Of a stretch of DNA of 64,000 nucleotides, positions 37,290-47,014 are shown piece by piece. Where the stretch lies: the NCBI RefSeq assembly GCF_022347285.1, contig NZ_JAKRND010000010.1, positions 1-64,000 on the forward strand, given 5' to 3'. The DNA is from Corynebacterium sp. ACRPH. Its GTDB lineage: Bacteria; Actinomycetota; Actinomycetes; Mycobacteriales; Mycobacteriaceae. The notes below the pieces were generated by a model. The model was not told where the DNA came from. It made no database searches and was given only the letters and a program-made list of their open reading frames with translations. The position numbers and the translations under genes are program-made. The stretch's first letter is position 1, and each line of letters starts with the position of its first letter.

Positions 37290-40200
37290 ATGAGCGGTTC
37301 CTCCTTTGTCCACCTGCATAACCACACCGAGTACTCCATGCTCGACGGCATGGCCAAGGTCGATCTCTTGGCCAAAGAGGTGGTGCGGCAGGGGATGCCC
37401 GCCGTCGGAATGACTGATCACGGAAACATGTATGGCGCGGACGCCTTCTACCGTGCGATGACCGACGCTGGCGTGAAGCCCATCATCGGCATCGAGGCCT
37501 ACATCGCCCCGGAATCCCGCTTTAACCAGCAGCGTGTGCGCTGGGGCAAGCCGGAGCAGAAGTCCGACGATGTGTCGGCCTCCGGTGCCTACCTGCACCA
37601 GACGATGATCGCGGAGAACGCGACCGGCCTGCGCAACCTGTTCTACCTGTCCTCCATGGCCAGCTACGAAGGTCAGCTGGGCAAATGGCCCCGCATGGAT
37701 GCCGAGCTGATCGCCCAGCATTCCGAGGGCATCATCGCCACCACCGGCTGCCCGTCCGGCGACGTGCAGACCCGCCTGCGCCTGGGGCAGTTCGACAAGG
37801 CCCTGGAGGCCGCTGGAATGTGGCAGGACATCTACGGCAAGGACAACTTCTTCCTGGAGCTGATGGACCACGGCCTGGAGATCGAAAAGCGGGTGCGCGA
37901 CGACCTACTGGAGATCGGCCGCAGGCTCGAGCTGCCGCCGCTGGTGACCAATGACTGCCACTACGTGCTGGAGCAGCAGGCCCCGGCACACGAGGTGATG
38001 CTGTGCGTGCAGACCGGTTCCACGCTGGACGAGCCGACTCTGGACCAGGGCGGTAAGCGCTTCGCGTTCTCCGGCACCGGCTACTACGTGCGCAGCGCGG
38101 AGGACATCCGCGCGCAGTGGGACAAGGAAGTGCCGAAGGGCTGCGACAACACCCTGTGGGTGGCCGAGCGCGTGCAGGACTACTCCGAGATCTGGGAGGA
38201 GCACCCGCACGACCGCATGCCCATCGCCGACGTGCCGGAAGGTCACACGCCGACAACCTGGCTGACCCACGAGGTGATGAAGGGCCTGGAGGAGCGCTTC
38301 CCGGGCAAGGAAGTGCCCGCCGAGTACATCGACCGCGCGAAGTACGAGATCAGCGTGATCGACATGAAGGGCTACCCGTCCTACTTCCTGATCGTCGCCG
38401 AGCTGATTAAGTACGCCCGTTCCGTGGGCATCCGTGTCGGCCCCGGCCGTGGTTCGGCTGCCGGCGCGCTGGTCGCCTATGCCCTGACGATCACGAACAT
38501 CGACCCGATGGAACACGGCCTGCTGTTCGAGCGCTTCCTGAACCCCGAGCGCCCATCCGCCCCCGATATCGATATCGACTTCGACGATCGCCGCCGTGGC
38601 GAAATGATCCGCTACGCCGCCGACCGGTGGGGAGAGGACAAGATCGCCCAGGTGATCACCTTCGGCACGGTGAAGACGAAGCAGGCCATCAAGGACTCCG
38701 CGCGCGCCCACTACGGCCAGGCGGGCTTCCAGATGGCCGACCGGATCACCAAGGCCCTACCGCCGGCGATCATGGCCAAGGACATTCCACTCCACGGCAT
38801 CACCGACCCCGAGCACGAGCGTTACCCCGAGGCCGCCGAGGTTCGCCAGCTGATCGAAACCGATCCGGACGTGGCGAAGATCTACAAGGACGCACTCGGC
38901 TTGGAAGGCGTGATCCGCCAAGCCGGTGTGCACGCCTGTGCCGTGATTATGTCCAGCGTGCCGCTGTTGGACTGCATCCCCATGTGGAAGCGCAAGCAGG
39001 ACGGCGCGCTGATCACCGGCTGGCCGTACCCCGCCTGTGAGGCCATCGGGTTGCTGAAGATGGACTTCCTGGGGCTGCGAAACCTTACGGTTATTGGTGA
39101 CGCCCTAGAAAACATCAAGACCAACCGCGGCTTCGATCTGGACCTGGAAAACCTCGACACGGTGGATGACCCCACCTACGAGCTGCTGGCGCGCGGCGAG
39201 ACGCTGGGCGTGTTCCAGCTGGATTCCGCGGGCATGCAGAAGCTGCTGAAGCGTATGAAGCCCACGGGCTTCAATGACATCGTGGCCGCGCTGGCGCTGT
39301 ACCGACCGGGTCCGATGGGTGTGGACGCGCACTGGGAGTACGCCGACCGTAAGAACGGCCGCAAGCCGATCGTGCCGATCCACCCGGAGCTGGAAGAAGC
39401 GCTGCACGAGATCCTCGAGGAGACCTACGGCCTGATCGTGTACCAGGAGCAGATCATGAAGATCTCCCAGAAGGTCGCGAACTACACCGCCGGCCAGGCC
39501 GATGGCTTCCGTAAGGCAATGGGTAAGAAGAAGCCGGAGGTGCTGGAAAAGGAGTTCGTCACCTTCGAATCCGGTATGGAGGCCAACGGCTACTCCGCCG
39601 ATGCCATCAAGACGCTGTGGGATACGATCCTGCCGTTCGCCGGCTACGCATTTAACAAGTCCCACGCCGCGGGTTACGGCCTGGTTTCCTTCTGGACCGC
39701 ATACCTGAAGGCCAACTACGCGCCGGAGTACATGGCCGCGTTGCTGACCTCCGTGGCGGATAAGAAGGACAAGTCCGCGATCTACCTGGCAGACTGCCGC
39801 CACCTGGGCATTCGGGTGCTGTCGCCGGATGTCAACGATTCACGCTACACCTTCCAGTCCGTCGGCGAGGACATCCGCTTCGGCCTGGGCGCGGTGCGCA
39901 ACGTGGGCGAGGATGTGGTGAATTCCATCATCGCCTCCCGCGAGGAAAAGGGTGCGTTCACCGACTTCTCCGACTACCTGGACAAGATCGACCTGGTAGC
40001 GGCGAATAAGCGCGTCACCGAGTCTCTGATTAAGGCCGGAGCATTCGACTCGCTGGGCCATCCGCGCAAGGGCATGGTGCTGGTCCACGAGGACGCGGTG
40101 GATGCCGTCACCGCCACCAAGAAGGCCGCCGCGAAGGGCCAGTTCGACCTCTTTGCAGGCCTGGGCGGCGACGATGGTGCGGGCGATGTCTTCCGCGTTG

Positions 40201-40859
40201 AGGTGCCCGACCAGGAGTGGGAGCGAAAGCACCAGCTGGCCCTCGAGCGCGACATGCTGGGCCTGTACGTTTCCGGTCACCCGTTGGACGGCTTCGAGGA
40301 CGCGCTGGATGCGCAGGTCGACACGCCCCTGACTACCGTGCTGTCCGGCGAACTGCCGAACAACAAGGACCTGAAGATCGGCGGCATCATCTCGGCCGTC
40401 GAGCGCCGCATCGACCGCAACGGCAACCCCTGGGCAATCGCCACGCTGGAGGACCAGCACGGCGCGCAGGTGGAGCTACTGGTGTTCCCGAAGACTTACC
40501 AGATTGTGGCCCCGCAGATCGTCGAGGACGCCATCGTTCTGGCTAAGGCGAAGATCAACTACCGCGAAGACGATATGCGCCTGTTCTGCCAAGACATCAA
40601 GTCGGCAGAGCTCACCGTCGGCGCGGGCTCCGGCGTGCCGCTGCGCCTGAACCTCCGCGTAGACCAGGCAACTCCCGACAACATGGCCAATCTGCGCCGC
40701 GTGCTCAGCCAGAACAAGGGCGATTCGGATGTCTACCTCACCCTCATCGACGGCGACGAGGAGGTGCAGTTCCTCCTGGCCCCGGAGATGCGCGTGAACA
40801 AGTCTCCGTCCTTGATGGGGGCGCTGAAGGCTTCCACGTGGGAGGACATTTTCTCTTAG
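37290..40859 (+). CDS. dnaE: DNA polymerase III alpha subunit DnaE1
   Basis: DnaE1 is the replicative DNA polymerase. The 1189-residue product begins with the PHP domain ([15 protein letters not shown], with the HxH metal motif, and [15 protein letters not shown]), whose intact residues suggest active proofreading as in mycobacterial DnaE1. The polymerase core holds the catalytic aspartates D426, D428 and D430 region ([16 protein letters not shown]). [14 protein letters not shown], the helix-hairpin-helix/beta-clamp region and a C-terminal OB fold (about 985-1065) follow. It is divergent from the PLP enzyme gene. Confidence 0.98.
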   Translation: MSGSSFVHLHNHTEYSMLDGMAKVDLLAKEVVRQGMPAVGMTDHGNMYGADAFYRAMTDAGVKPIIGIEAYIAPESRFNQQRVRWGKPEQKSDDVSASGAYLHQTMIAENATGLRNLFYLSSMASYEGQLGKWPRMDAELIAQHSEGIIATTGCPSGDVQTRLRLGQFDKALEAAGMWQDIYGKDNFFLELMDHGLEIEKRVRDDLLEIGRRLELPPLVTNDCHYVLEQQAPAHEVMLCVQTGSTLDEPTLDQGGKRFAFSGTGYYVRSAEDIRAQWDKEVPKGCDNTLWVAERVQDYSEIWEEHPHDRMPIADVPEGHTPTTWLTHEVMKGLEERFPGKEVPAEYIDRAKYEISVIDMKGYPSYFLIVAELIKYARSVGIRVGPGRGSAAGALVAYALTITNIDPMEHGLLFERFLNPERPSAPDIDIDFDDRRRGEMIRYAADRWGEDKIAQVITFGTVKTKQAIKDSARAHYGQAGFQMADRITKALPPAIMAKDIPLHGITDPEHERYPEAAEVRQLIETDPDVAKIYKDALGLEGVIRQAGVHACAVIMSSVPLLDCIPMWKRKQDGALITGWPYPACEAIGLLKMDFLGLRNLTVIGDALENIKTNRGFDLDLENLDTVDDPTYELLARGETLGVFQLDSAGMQKLLKRMKPTGFNDIVAALALYRPGPMGVDAHWEYADRKNGRKPIVPIHPELEEALHEILEETYGLIVYQEQIMKISQKVANYTAGQADGFRKAMGKKKPEVLEKEFVTFESGMEANGYSADAIKTLWDTILPFAGYAFNKSHAAGYGLVSFWTAYLKANYAPEYMAALLTSVADKKDKSAIYLADCRHLGIRVLSPDVNDSRYTFQSVGEDIRFGLGAVRNVGEDVVNSIIASREEKGAFTDFSDYLDKIDLVAANKRVTESLIKAGAFDSLGHPRKGMVLVHEDAVDAVTATKKAAAKGQFDLFAGLGGDDGAGDVFRVEVPDQEWERKHQLALERDMLGLYVSGHPLDGFEDALDAQVDTPLTTVLSGELPNNKDLKIGGIISAVERRIDRNGNPWAIATLEDQHGAQVELLVFPKTYQIVAPQIVEDAIVLAKAKINYREDDMRLFCQDIKSAELTVGAGSGVPLRLNLRVDQATPDNMANLRRVLSQNKGDSDVYLTLIDGDEEVQFLLAPEMRVNKSPSLMGALKASTWEDIFS
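39094..39105 (-). repeat. Recurrent motif GGGCGTCACCAA, copy in dnaE
   Basis: On the minus strand this reads GGGCGTCACCAAT and shares 12 bases with the copies at 46586-46600 and 49730-49744. In dnaE it encodes IGDAL on the opposite strand, so it is not explained by a shared protein motif. Confidence 0.35.
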
Positions 40860-40865
40860 AGCTGC

Positions 40866-40887
40866 TGCCGAGCTATTGCCGAGCTAT
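40866..40887 (+). repeat. 11-bp tandem repeat after dnaE
   Basis: TGCCGAGCTAT occurs twice in direct succession (40866-40876 and 40877-40887), with a partial third copy (TTGCCGAGC) near 40902. It lies in the 133-bp spacer between dnaE and the pyruvate-kinase-like gene. Confidence 0.5.
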
Positions 40888-40992
40888 AGCCCCGCATCAT
40901 CTTTGCCGAGCGCAACCCCGGCCAACCTGACACGATAGAAGGGACACAACGCTCGCGCAGCCGCGCACTTCCCAAGGAGACGTCCCTTCACC

Positions 40993-42861
40993 ATGCAGGT
41001 CAACAAGCAAGCCGTTCTAGAAGCGATCGAGGAACTCCTCGACGAACTCGATAGCCAAACCCTGCACTGGTACCCGGAGATCAGCGCCACCGCGCCGACC
41101 CACTTCGTCGGCGCCCGCAACCTGGTGCACTACACCACGTTGCGCACCAGCGACCGCCGCGGCCTGCAGGGGAATCTGGAGAGCCTGGGCGCCACGCGCC
41201 TGTCCACTGCGGAGCCGGCGGTTAAGGCGCGCTTGCAAGCCGCGCACAACGTGGTCTCTGCTCTGGATGGTCGCTCGCCGCAGTTCGCTGAGGAGGGTGT
41301 TTCTGACGCCATCGTGGGGGCCGATGAGCTGCTTGAACAGCACACGGAGGCTCTCTTCGGGGTAGAAGCTTTGCCAGGGGACTCCTCGTACATCATGGTC
41401 ACCCTGCCGATCGAGGCCGCCTACGACCAGGAGCTGGTAGCCCGGCTGGTGGATTCCGGCATGGAGCTGGCGCGCATCAACTGCGCCCATGACGGGCCGG
41501 AGGTATGGAAGCGGATGATCGACAACGTCCGCGCGGCCGGTAAGGCCGCGGGGCGTTACATCCCCGTCAGCATGGACCTGGCCGGGCCGAAGATCCGCAC
41601 CGGCCGCATCGCGCCGGGCCCGGCGGTGGTGCGCGTGCGTGTGCAGCGGGACGACGCGGGCACGGTCATCCAGCCTTGCCGCCTGTGGATGATCCCGGAG
41701 GATCGTGAGCTGGCTGAGGCCCCCATGGCGGAGAACACGCTGGGCCGCCCCATCGTGAGCGTGCACGTCTCCCGGGAGTTCTTTGATGCCCTGGAGGTTG
41801 GAGAGACGATCCGTGTGGAGGACGCACGCGGCAAGAAGCGGAAGCTGGGCGTCATTAAGAAAGACAGCGAGGGCGCCCTGGCGAAGGGGCAACAGAACAT
41901 CTACCTGCAGCTCGGCGCGGAGCTGAAAACGGAGAACGCAAAGACGGCGGTGGGAGCGGTGCCACAGGTGCTGCAGAAGCTGCGGCCGCAGACCGGCGAT
42001 AGGATTGTTTTGACCAGCGCCGACGTGGTGTGCGACCCGCAGGACGGTGACATCCCGAAGATCAGCTGTACGCTGCCGGAGGCAGTGCGAGCACTAGAGG
42101 TAGGCCAGCAGGTGCTGTTCGACGATGGCGCAATTGCGGCTAAGGTGGTGGGGAAGCGGGGAACCCTGGACACAGAGAGCACAGGGGGCACAGTAGGCAC
42201 AGTAGGCCCAGAGGAGACGGTCGAGGCGGAGCTGCTGGTCACCCGCGGCGGGGCGAAGCTGGCGGAGTACAAGGGCATCAACCTGCCCGACACGGAGTTG
42301 CCGCTGCCGAGCCTGACCGAGGAGGATGAGGCCGCGCTGGCGTTCGTGGCCGAGCACGCGGACATGGCTGCAGTGAGCTTCATCCGCTCCCGCGAGGACG
42401 TGGCCTATGTGCTGGAGAAGTTCCATGAGCTGGGCGCCGACGACCTGGGCCTGGTGCTGAAGATCGAGACGATTCCGGCGTTCGAGAACCTGACCACCAT
42501 CCTGCTGGAGGGCATGCGGCACGCGAAGTTCGGCGTGATGCTTGCGCGCGGCGACTTGGCAGTGGAGATGGGCTTTGCCTGCATGGCGGAGGTGCCCGGC
42601 CAGGTGATGGCGATGGTGGAGGCCGCGCACGTGCCGCTGATCATCGCCACCCAGGTGCTGGAATCGATGGCGAAGTCCGGGTTGCCTACCCGCGCGGAGA
42701 TCACCGACGTGGCGTGGGCGCTGCGCGCCGAGTGCATCATGCTGAACAAGGGGCCGCACATTCCGGAGGCCATCGCGATCCTGCGGGAGATCGGCGTGAA
42801 GATGGACCGCTCGCAGCGCAAGAACCGCATGCTGCTGCACCACGTGCGCAGCTGGCAATAA
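40993..42861 (+). CDS. pyk2: Pyruvate-kinase-family protein with long N-terminal extension (Pyk2-like)
   Basis: Pyruvate kinase makes pyruvate and ATP from phosphoenolpyruvate and ADP. The 622-residue product has about 130 N-terminal residues with no pyruvate kinase homology that I can see, then the barrel. SYIMVTLPIEAA replaces the usual TKIVxTxGP start. MDLAGPKIRTG (from 194), LARGDLAVEMG (R519, G520, D521) and ATQVLESM (about 552) follow. It matches the long second pyruvate kinase known in corynebacteria rather than the ordinary 470-residue enzyme. A short repeat-derived insertion (STGGTVGTVGPEETVE) lies near 395-410. AAGGAGACG is the ribosome site. Confidence 0.85.
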   Translation: MQVNKQAVLEAIEELLDELDSQTLHWYPEISATAPTHFVGARNLVHYTTLRTSDRRGLQGNLESLGATRLSTAEPAVKARLQAAHNVVSALDGRSPQFAEEGVSDAIVGADELLEQHTEALFGVEALPGDSSYIMVTLPIEAAYDQELVARLVDSGMELARINCAHDGPEVWKRMIDNVRAAGKAAGRYIPVSMDLAGPKIRTGRIAPGPAVVRVRVQRDDAGTVIQPCRLWMIPEDRELAEAPMAENTLGRPIVSVHVSREFFDALEVGETIRVEDARGKKRKLGVIKKDSEGALAKGQQNIYLQLGAELKTENAKTAVGAVPQVLQKLRPQTGDRIVLTSADVVCDPQDGDIPKISCTLPEAVRALEVGQQVLFDDGAIAAKVVGKRGTLDTESTGGTVGTVGPEETVEAELLVTRGGAKLAEYKGINLPDTELPLPSLTEEDEAALAFVAEHADMAAVSFIRSREDVAYVLEKFHELGADDLGLVLKIETIPAFENLTTILLEGMRHAKFGVMLARGDLAVEMGFACMAEVPGQVMAMVEAAHVPLIIATQVLESMAKSGLPTRAEITDVAWALRAECIMLNKGPHIPEAIAILREIGVKMDRSQRKNRMLLHHVRSWQ

Positions 42862-42891
42862 CCGGCCAACTAACCGGCCAGCTGCGGCTAG

Positions 42892-44619
42892 CTACTCGGC
42901 TCTGTAGCGCGCCTCCCACGGGTCGAGCCCCAGCCCATCGTGCGGCGCGTCGGCCAGGTTCACGGTCACCTTTACCAGCGATTCCGGGGCCTGGTAGGTC
43001 AGCTCGATCCAGCGGCCGTGCGCCAGCTCGTCGCCTGCGTCGACCGGCGCCACCGTCGGGTTCACTCCCGCCAGGGCCTCGCTAACCGGCTCTTCGCCGT
43101 CGGCCCACCAGCGGACGTCTAGCAGCTCCGCCTCGGCCAGGCGGTGGGTGCGGCGGAACTCCAGCAGATCCGTGTACCCGCGCAGCACCTCCGCGTGCGG
43201 GTGCTCCGTGCGCTCCGTCCACCGCAGCACACTGTTCCGGAAGGTTTCCTCCGCTGCCGGGTTCGGCACTTCCTTCGGATCCCACCCGGCGCGCGCGAAC
43301 TCGCGCATGCGGCCCTCGCGGGTGGCCTGGTTGAGCTCCTCGTTCTCGTGGTCGACGAAGAACGCAAACGGGGTGGAGGCTCCCCACTCTTCGCCCATGA
43401 ACAGCATCGGGGTAAACGGGCTGGTCAGCACCAGCGTGGCCTTCGCCAGCTGCTGGTTCACCGACAGGTTCATGCTCGGCCGGTCACCCGCCGCGCGGTT
43501 GCCGGTCTGGTCGTGGGTGGTCGTGTACGTCACAAAGCGCCACAGCTCCGGGTCCGTCACCGGCCTGCCGTGCGTGCGCCCGCGGAAGGAGCTATATCGC
43601 CCGTCGTGCCAGAACACTCGCTGGAACGCCGTGGCCAGCACCTCCACCGTGCCGAAGTCGGAGTAGTAGGCGTGATCCTCGCCGGAGACCACGGTGTGGA
43701 TGGCGTGGTGGATGTCGTCGTTCCACTGCGCGACCTTGTAGCCCTCGGTGTACACGGGATCGTTCTGGTCGGATTCGGCCATGATCCAGGCGGGCTCGGC
43801 CGCGTCGCGGATCTGCTCGATTAGGCTCACCGCGCCCGTGTCGTCCAGCGCGTGCACCGCGTCCAGGCGCAGGCCGTCCACCCCGAACTCCTGGGTCCAC
43901 TGGCGCACTGCCTCCAAGATGTAGGTGCGCACCTCGTCGGAATCCCGGCCCTGCAGGTTCACCACGTCACCCCAGCCGGTCGAACCACCAGCGGTGTAGG
44001 GGCCGAACACCCCGGTGTAGTTACCGTCGGGGCCGAAGTGGTTGTACACCACGTCCAACACCACGGCCAGGTCGCGGTCGTGGGCGGCGTCAATAAGTCT
44101 CAACAATCCGTCCGGACCACCGTAAACGTCCGTGACCGCGTGCCACATCACGCCGTCGTAGCCCCAGTTACGCTCGCCGCCGAAGGGTTGCACGGGCATG
44201 AGCTCGATGGCGGTGACGCCCACAGCTTTGAGCTCGTCGAGCTTGTCAATCGCGGCGTCGAAGGTACCCTCCGGGGTGAAAGTGCCGATGTGCAGCTCGT
44301 AGAGGACCTCGCCGCGCAGCGGGCGACCCAGCTGCTTGCGTGGCTTGTCGATTTGCCACACCTCGGACAGGCCGTGGATGCCGTCGGGCTGGCGCTTGGA
44401 GCGCGGGTCGGGGAAGACGGGGGAGCCGTCGACGGAGAAGCCATAGCGGTCGCCAGGGGTGGCGGGAACGTCGGCGAGGAACCAGTTATCCGCCTCGCGA
44501 GTCATGGGGATGCACTGTTCGGTGCCTGTGCTTGCGCCGGAATCGGTATCGGTGCTTGTTTGCGCAGGTTGCAGGACTAGTTCTACGTTTTCGGCCAGGG
44601 GAGCCCACACGGAATACAT
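42892..44619 (-). CDS. treZ: Maltooligosyltrehalose trehalohydrolase TreZ
   Basis: TreZ (GH13) releases trehalose from maltooligosyltrehalose made by TreY. The start is ATG 44619 (MYSVWAPLAENVEL), preceded by TAGGGT 7 bp upstream and no ribosome site; longer upstream translation is not protein-like. The 575 residues comprise an N-terminal CBM48-like domain (1-100), the catalytic barrel and a C-terminal beta domain. Barrel motifs are DVVYNHFGPDGNYTG (about 189), DGLRLDAVHAL with the nucleophile Asp (about 252), and AESD with the acid Glu (about 278). THDQTGN follows. A low-complexity TSTDTDSGASTGTE insertion sits near 25-38. Confidence 0.96.
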   Translation of the reverse strand: MYSVWAPLAENVELVLQPAQTSTDTDSGASTGTEQCIPMTREADNWFLADVPATPGDRYGFSVDGSPVFPDPRSKRQPDGIHGLSEVWQIDKPRKQLGRPLRGEVLYELHIGTFTPEGTFDAAIDKLDELKAVGVTAIELMPVQPFGGERNWGYDGVMWHAVTDVYGGPDGLLRLIDAAHDRDLAVVLDVVYNHFGPDGNYTGVFGPYTAGGSTGWGDVVNLQGRDSDEVRTYILEAVRQWTQEFGVDGLRLDAVHALDDTGAVSLIEQIRDAAEPAWIMAESDQNDPVYTEGYKVAQWNDDIHHAIHTVVSGEDHAYYSDFGTVEVLATAFQRVFWHDGRYSSFRGRTHGRPVTDPELWRFVTYTTTHDQTGNRAAGDRPSMNLSVNQQLAKATLVLTSPFTPMLFMGEEWGASTPFAFFVDHENEELNQATREGRMREFARAGWDPKEVPNPAAEETFRNSVLRWTERTEHPHAEVLRGYTDLLEFRRTHRLAEAELLDVRWWADGEEPVSEALAGVNPTVAPVDAGDELAHGRWIELTYQAPESLVKVTVNLADAPHDGLGLDPWEARYRAE

Positions 44620-44626
44620 GTGTCCA

Positions 44627-44643
44627 ACCCTAGCTGCGATAAT
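44627..44643. promoter_or_regulatory. Divergent leaderless promoters (treZ / yigZ)
   Basis: On the minus strand TAGGGT (complement of 44627-44632) ends 7 bp before the treZ ATG. On the plus strand GATAAT (44638-44643) ends 6 bp before the ATG at 44650. The start codons are only 31 bp apart, so both promoters share this short gap. Confidence 0.5.
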
Positions 44644-44649
44644 GGGAGA

Positions 44650-45333
44650 ATGCCTGACGATACAGCGCCGCAGAGCGCCTCCCACCCCGAACCCTCGTAC
44701 GTCCGCCCGCAGCCGGGCAGGTACTCCTCGGAGGTGGAGATCAAACGCTCCCGCTTTATCGGCCTGGCCGCGCGCTGCGCCACCGAGGACGAGGCGCGCG
44801 ACTTCATAGGCGCCATCCGCCGCGAGTACCCGGACGCGCGCCACCACTGCAGCGCGTTCGTGGTGCAGGTGGATGCCGCACAGCCCATCGAACGCTCCAG
44901 TGACGACGGCGAGCCTGCCGGCACCGCGGGCCAGCCCATGCTGGAAGTACTGAAGGGCTGGCACGACCCGGAGCCGCTGCAAGACGTGGCGGTCGTGGTG
45001 GTGCGCTACTTCGGCGGGGTGAAGCTCGGCACCGGCGGGCTGGTGCGCGCTTACCAGGAGGCCACCCGCGAGGTACTGCAGCAGGTGCCGTTAGAACTGC
45101 GCCGCCAGTTGGACCTGTACACCTGCGAGGTGCCGCACGCAGACGCTGGGCGCGTGGAAGCCGAGGTCCGCGCCGCCGGATACACCGTGGTGGGAGTGGA
45201 ATACATGGCGGCGGCGGAGCTGGCGATTGCCTGCGAACCCGGCGCGCCGCTGCCGGATTTCCTGGCCAGTATCACCAGCGGGGCGGTGGAGGCCCACCTG
45301 GAGGGGCAGCGCTGGATCGAGGACGCGCTGTAG
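44650..45333 (+). CDS. yigZ: YigZ/IMPACT family protein
   Basis: The 227-residue product has the UPF0029 N-terminal domain, with IKRSRFIGLAARC, HCSAFVV, SSDDGEPAGTAGQPML and VAVVVVRYFGGVKLGTGGLVRAY. A ferredoxin-like C-terminal domain follows. Bacterial YigZ proteins are related to eukaryotic IMPACT; their biochemical role is unsettled, with RNA or ribosome binding suggested. ATG 44650 is chosen because GATAAT ends 6 bp upstream and earlier codons lie inside the promoter. It starts a plus-strand group with the small membrane protein and S4 protein. Confidence 0.93.
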   Translation: MPDDTAPQSASHPEPSYVRPQPGRYSSEVEIKRSRFIGLAARCATEDEARDFIGAIRREYPDARHHCSAFVVQVDAAQPIERSSDDGEPAGTAGQPMLEVLKGWHDPEPLQDVAVVVVRYFGGVKLGTGGLVRAYQEATREVLQQVPLELRRQLDLYTCEVPHADAGRVEAEVRAAGYTVVGVEYMAAAELAIACEPGAPLPDFLASITSGAVEAHLEGQRWIEDAL

Positions 45334-45335
45334 CT

Positions 45336-45363
45336 GATTAACTACACGCCGATTAACTACACT
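45336..45363 (+). promoter_or_regulatory. Direct repeat GATTAACTACAC with -10 TACACT
   Basis: GATTAACTACAC occurs at 45336-45347 and 45351-45362, exactly 15 bp apart. The second copy runs into TACACT (45358-45363), which ends 8 bp before the ATG at 45372. This looks like a duplicated promoter element for a leaderless gene. Confidence 0.45.
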
Positions 45364-45371
45364 GGCTAAGC

Positions 45372-45623
45372 ATGAGCAACTATGGCAACCTGCCCGCCAA
45401 CCGCCCGGGCAACGATCCCATCGCCCAGCGCAAGGCGGAGGTCCGCAAGCACACCCGGAACATCCAGATCGCCGGCGGTGTCGGCGCGGTCAGCCTGATC
45501 GGTGGCGTGACGATCCTGCCCACCACCTTCTTCGCCATCATCGTGCCGATCCTGGCGGTGGCGTTCATCGCCTACAGTGGCTTTCAGATCAAGGGCATCG
45601 TCGAGCACAAAGATCAGTGGTGA
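45372..45623 (+). CDS. Small membrane protein, 83 aa
   Basis: The 83-residue product has a polar N-terminus (1-30, NPIAQRKAEVRKHTRN-like) and two adjacent hydrophobic segments (about 33-50 and 52-70). A short charged tail (VEHKDQW) ends it. No named family is recognised. Lack of a ribosome site and TACACT 8 bp upstream suggest a leaderless mRNA. Nine bases separate it from the S4-domain gene, so they are probably co-transcribed. Confidence 0.8.
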   Translation: MSNYGNLPANRPGNDPIAQRKAEVRKHTRNIQIAGGVGAVSLIGGVTILPTTFFAIIVPILAVAFIAYSGFQIKGIVEHKDQW

Positions 45624-45632
45624 CGCACCCCG

Positions 45633-46010
45633 TTGGCCAACCCTGCAACCTCTAGCAAGGTCCGCATCGATGCCTGGGTGTGGGCCGTTCGCCTGTGCAA
45701 GACCCGTGCCCAGGCCGCCGCTGCCTGCCGCGCCGGGCACGTGAAGATCAACGACGTTTCGGTGAAGCCCGCCCAGCCGGTCGTGGTGGGCGACACGGTG
45801 CGCGTGTGGATCCACCACCGCGAGCACATCGTGGAGGTCACGCAGCTGCTCTCCAAGCGCGTGGGCGCGGAGCTCGCCCGCAAGGCCTATATTGACCATT
45901 CGCCACCCCCGCCGGTGATCCCCGCCATGCCTCGCCGGGACCGGGGAGCGGGCCGCCCGACGAAGCGGGAGCGCCGTCAGCTGGAGCGCTTCAAGCGCGG
46001 CGAGCTCTAG
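45633..46010 (+). CDS. S4-domain RNA-binding protein (Hsp15-like)
   Basis: The 125-residue basic protein begins with an S4 fold (VRIDAWVWAVRLCKTRAQAAAACRAGHVKINDVSVKPAQPV split over 9-50). The end is basic, with RRDRGAGRPTKRERRQLERFKRGEL. The sequence matches the Hsp15/RqcP group, which binds stalled 50S subunits carrying nascent chains; that role is inferred by family. The start is TTG 45633 without a clear ribosome site, likely coupled to the upstream stop 10 nt away. A terminator hairpin follows directly. Confidence 0.9.
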   Translation: MANPATSSKVRIDAWVWAVRLCKTRAQAAAACRAGHVKINDVSVKPAQPVVVGDTVRVWIHHREHIVEVTQLLSKRVGAELARKAYIDHSPPPPVIPAMPRRDRGAGRPTKRERRQLERFKRGEL

Positions 46011-46039
46011 CTGGCTCTTTCTCGGGGCTAGCCAGTTTT
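46011..46039 (+). terminator. Terminator after S4 gene, overlapping relS end
   Basis: CTGGCT (46011-46016) and AGCCAG (46030-46035) form a 6-bp stem with a 13-nt loop, followed by TTTTCT. It lies right after the S4 gene stop and overlaps the last codons of the convergent relS. Confidence 0.5.
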
Positions 46040-47011
46040 CTGCCCCAGCTGCTGCCACCTGTTGCCTAGCCTGCCGGGGCGGGATTGCGCATTGTCGCCG
46101 ATGTGTACCGTCTTGCGGATGTGCTCGCGCCCGTAGGCGAATAGCAGCATATCGTCCACCAGGCGCACCTGGCCGGGGTAGTACGGGTAGTTCATCGCCT
46201 TGCGCAGCGCCTTCAGCCGCTTCGGCGCCAGCAGCTCGCGGAGTTGCGCGACCGTCGTGATGTCGTGGGCGGCCAGCATCTCGATGGCGTAGTGGTAGTA
46301 GTCCACGCGCGAGGTTGGGTACTTCGACCCCACAATGCGGCTCAGCACGCGCGGCAGCGACTCCTCGTCGAGCGCCCCCTCGACCTCCTCGCCGGAGGTG
46401 CCGATGATGCCCGCGATCTTGTCGAACTGCTCATCCGCCAGCTCGATCAGCCCCGCGGCCAGGGTGAATGCGCGCTGCACCTCGGGGGAGCTGGTCTCTG
46501 GATGCTGCTGGTTCTTGTAGCGCACGTCGTGCTCGAACTCGGCCCATGCGTGCTGCAGCACGGTGCGTAGTTGTATCTCTATGTACTTTGGTGACGCCCC
46601 GTCCTCAGCCGCCCACGGCTCATCCTTAGCGGAGACAATCAGGTGTTGGCTGGCGTACCCGAAGCGCCCCTCGCGGGCGGTTTCGGCGGCCTTGTCGATC
46701 ACTCGCACCACTGTGAACAGGCCGGATAGTGCGTCCTTGAGCTGCGGGATCTCCGAGGAGTGGAAGGTGATCACGCGCACGCCGATCACGTCGTGGGCGT
46801 CCGTAAACGAGTCGTAGTCCGGGTATGCCTCGTTGGCGAGTTTGCGGGCGAAGCTCGTCCGGTCCTTGATGCGGACGCTCACGCGGTCAAACGTGAGGCC
46901 GGCGTCATCAAGAACATCAATAATGTGCGCCTCCAGGTCGGCGGCGACGGTGGGGTGCGCCTGAATCCAGGTGTCGTAGTCCTGCAGTGCCCGGCGGGCT
47001 TTCTTGGCCAA
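46028..47011 (-). CDS. relS: Small alarmone synthetase (RelA/SpoT domain), RelS-like
   Basis: This 327-residue protein has only the (p)ppGpp synthetase domain; no hydrolase domain precedes it and there are no TGS/ACT domains. Synthetase motifs are intact: VRIKDRTSFARK (about 46-57), HDVIGVRV with the metal Asp (D74), GYASQHLIV (118-126), and E145 in EIQLRTVLQHAWAEFEHD. The last 130 residues are an extra helical region. In C. glutamicum a comparable single-domain synthetase, RelS, lies beside treY, as here. The start is 3 bp from the treY stop, so alarmone production is tied to the glucan/trehalose operon. Confidence 0.9.
   Translation of the reverse strand: MAKKARRALQDYDTWIQAHPTVAADLEAHIIDVLDDAGLTFDRVSVRIKDRTSFARKLANEAYPDYDSFTDAHDVIGVRVITFHSSEIPQLKDALSGLFTVVRVIDKAAETAREGRFGYASQHLIVSAKDEPWAAEDGASPKYIEIQLRTVLQHAWAEFEHDVRYKNQQHPETSSPEVQRAFTLAAGLIELADEQFDKIAGIIGTSGEEVEGALDEESLPRVLSRIVGSKYPTSRVDYYHYAIEMLAAHDITTVAQLRELLAPKRLKALRKAMNYPYYPGQVRLVDDMLLFAYGREHIRKTVHIGDNAQSRPGRLGNRWQQLGQKTG
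46586..46600 (-). repeat. Recurrent motif GGGGCGTCACCAAAG, copy in relS
   Basis: This 15-mer on the minus strand is identical to 49730-49744 in the BRCT protein gene. It encodes GASPK just before the catalytic EIQLRT strand, using the TCA and CCA codons that are rare in this window. Confidence 0.5.
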
Positions 47012-47014
47012 GGC

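Noticed and set aside
44620..44982. N-terminal extension of treZ by 121 codons
   Set aside because: The extension lies entirely within yigZ on the other strand, is low-complexity and crosses the -10 box; the family start MYSVWAPL is at 44619.
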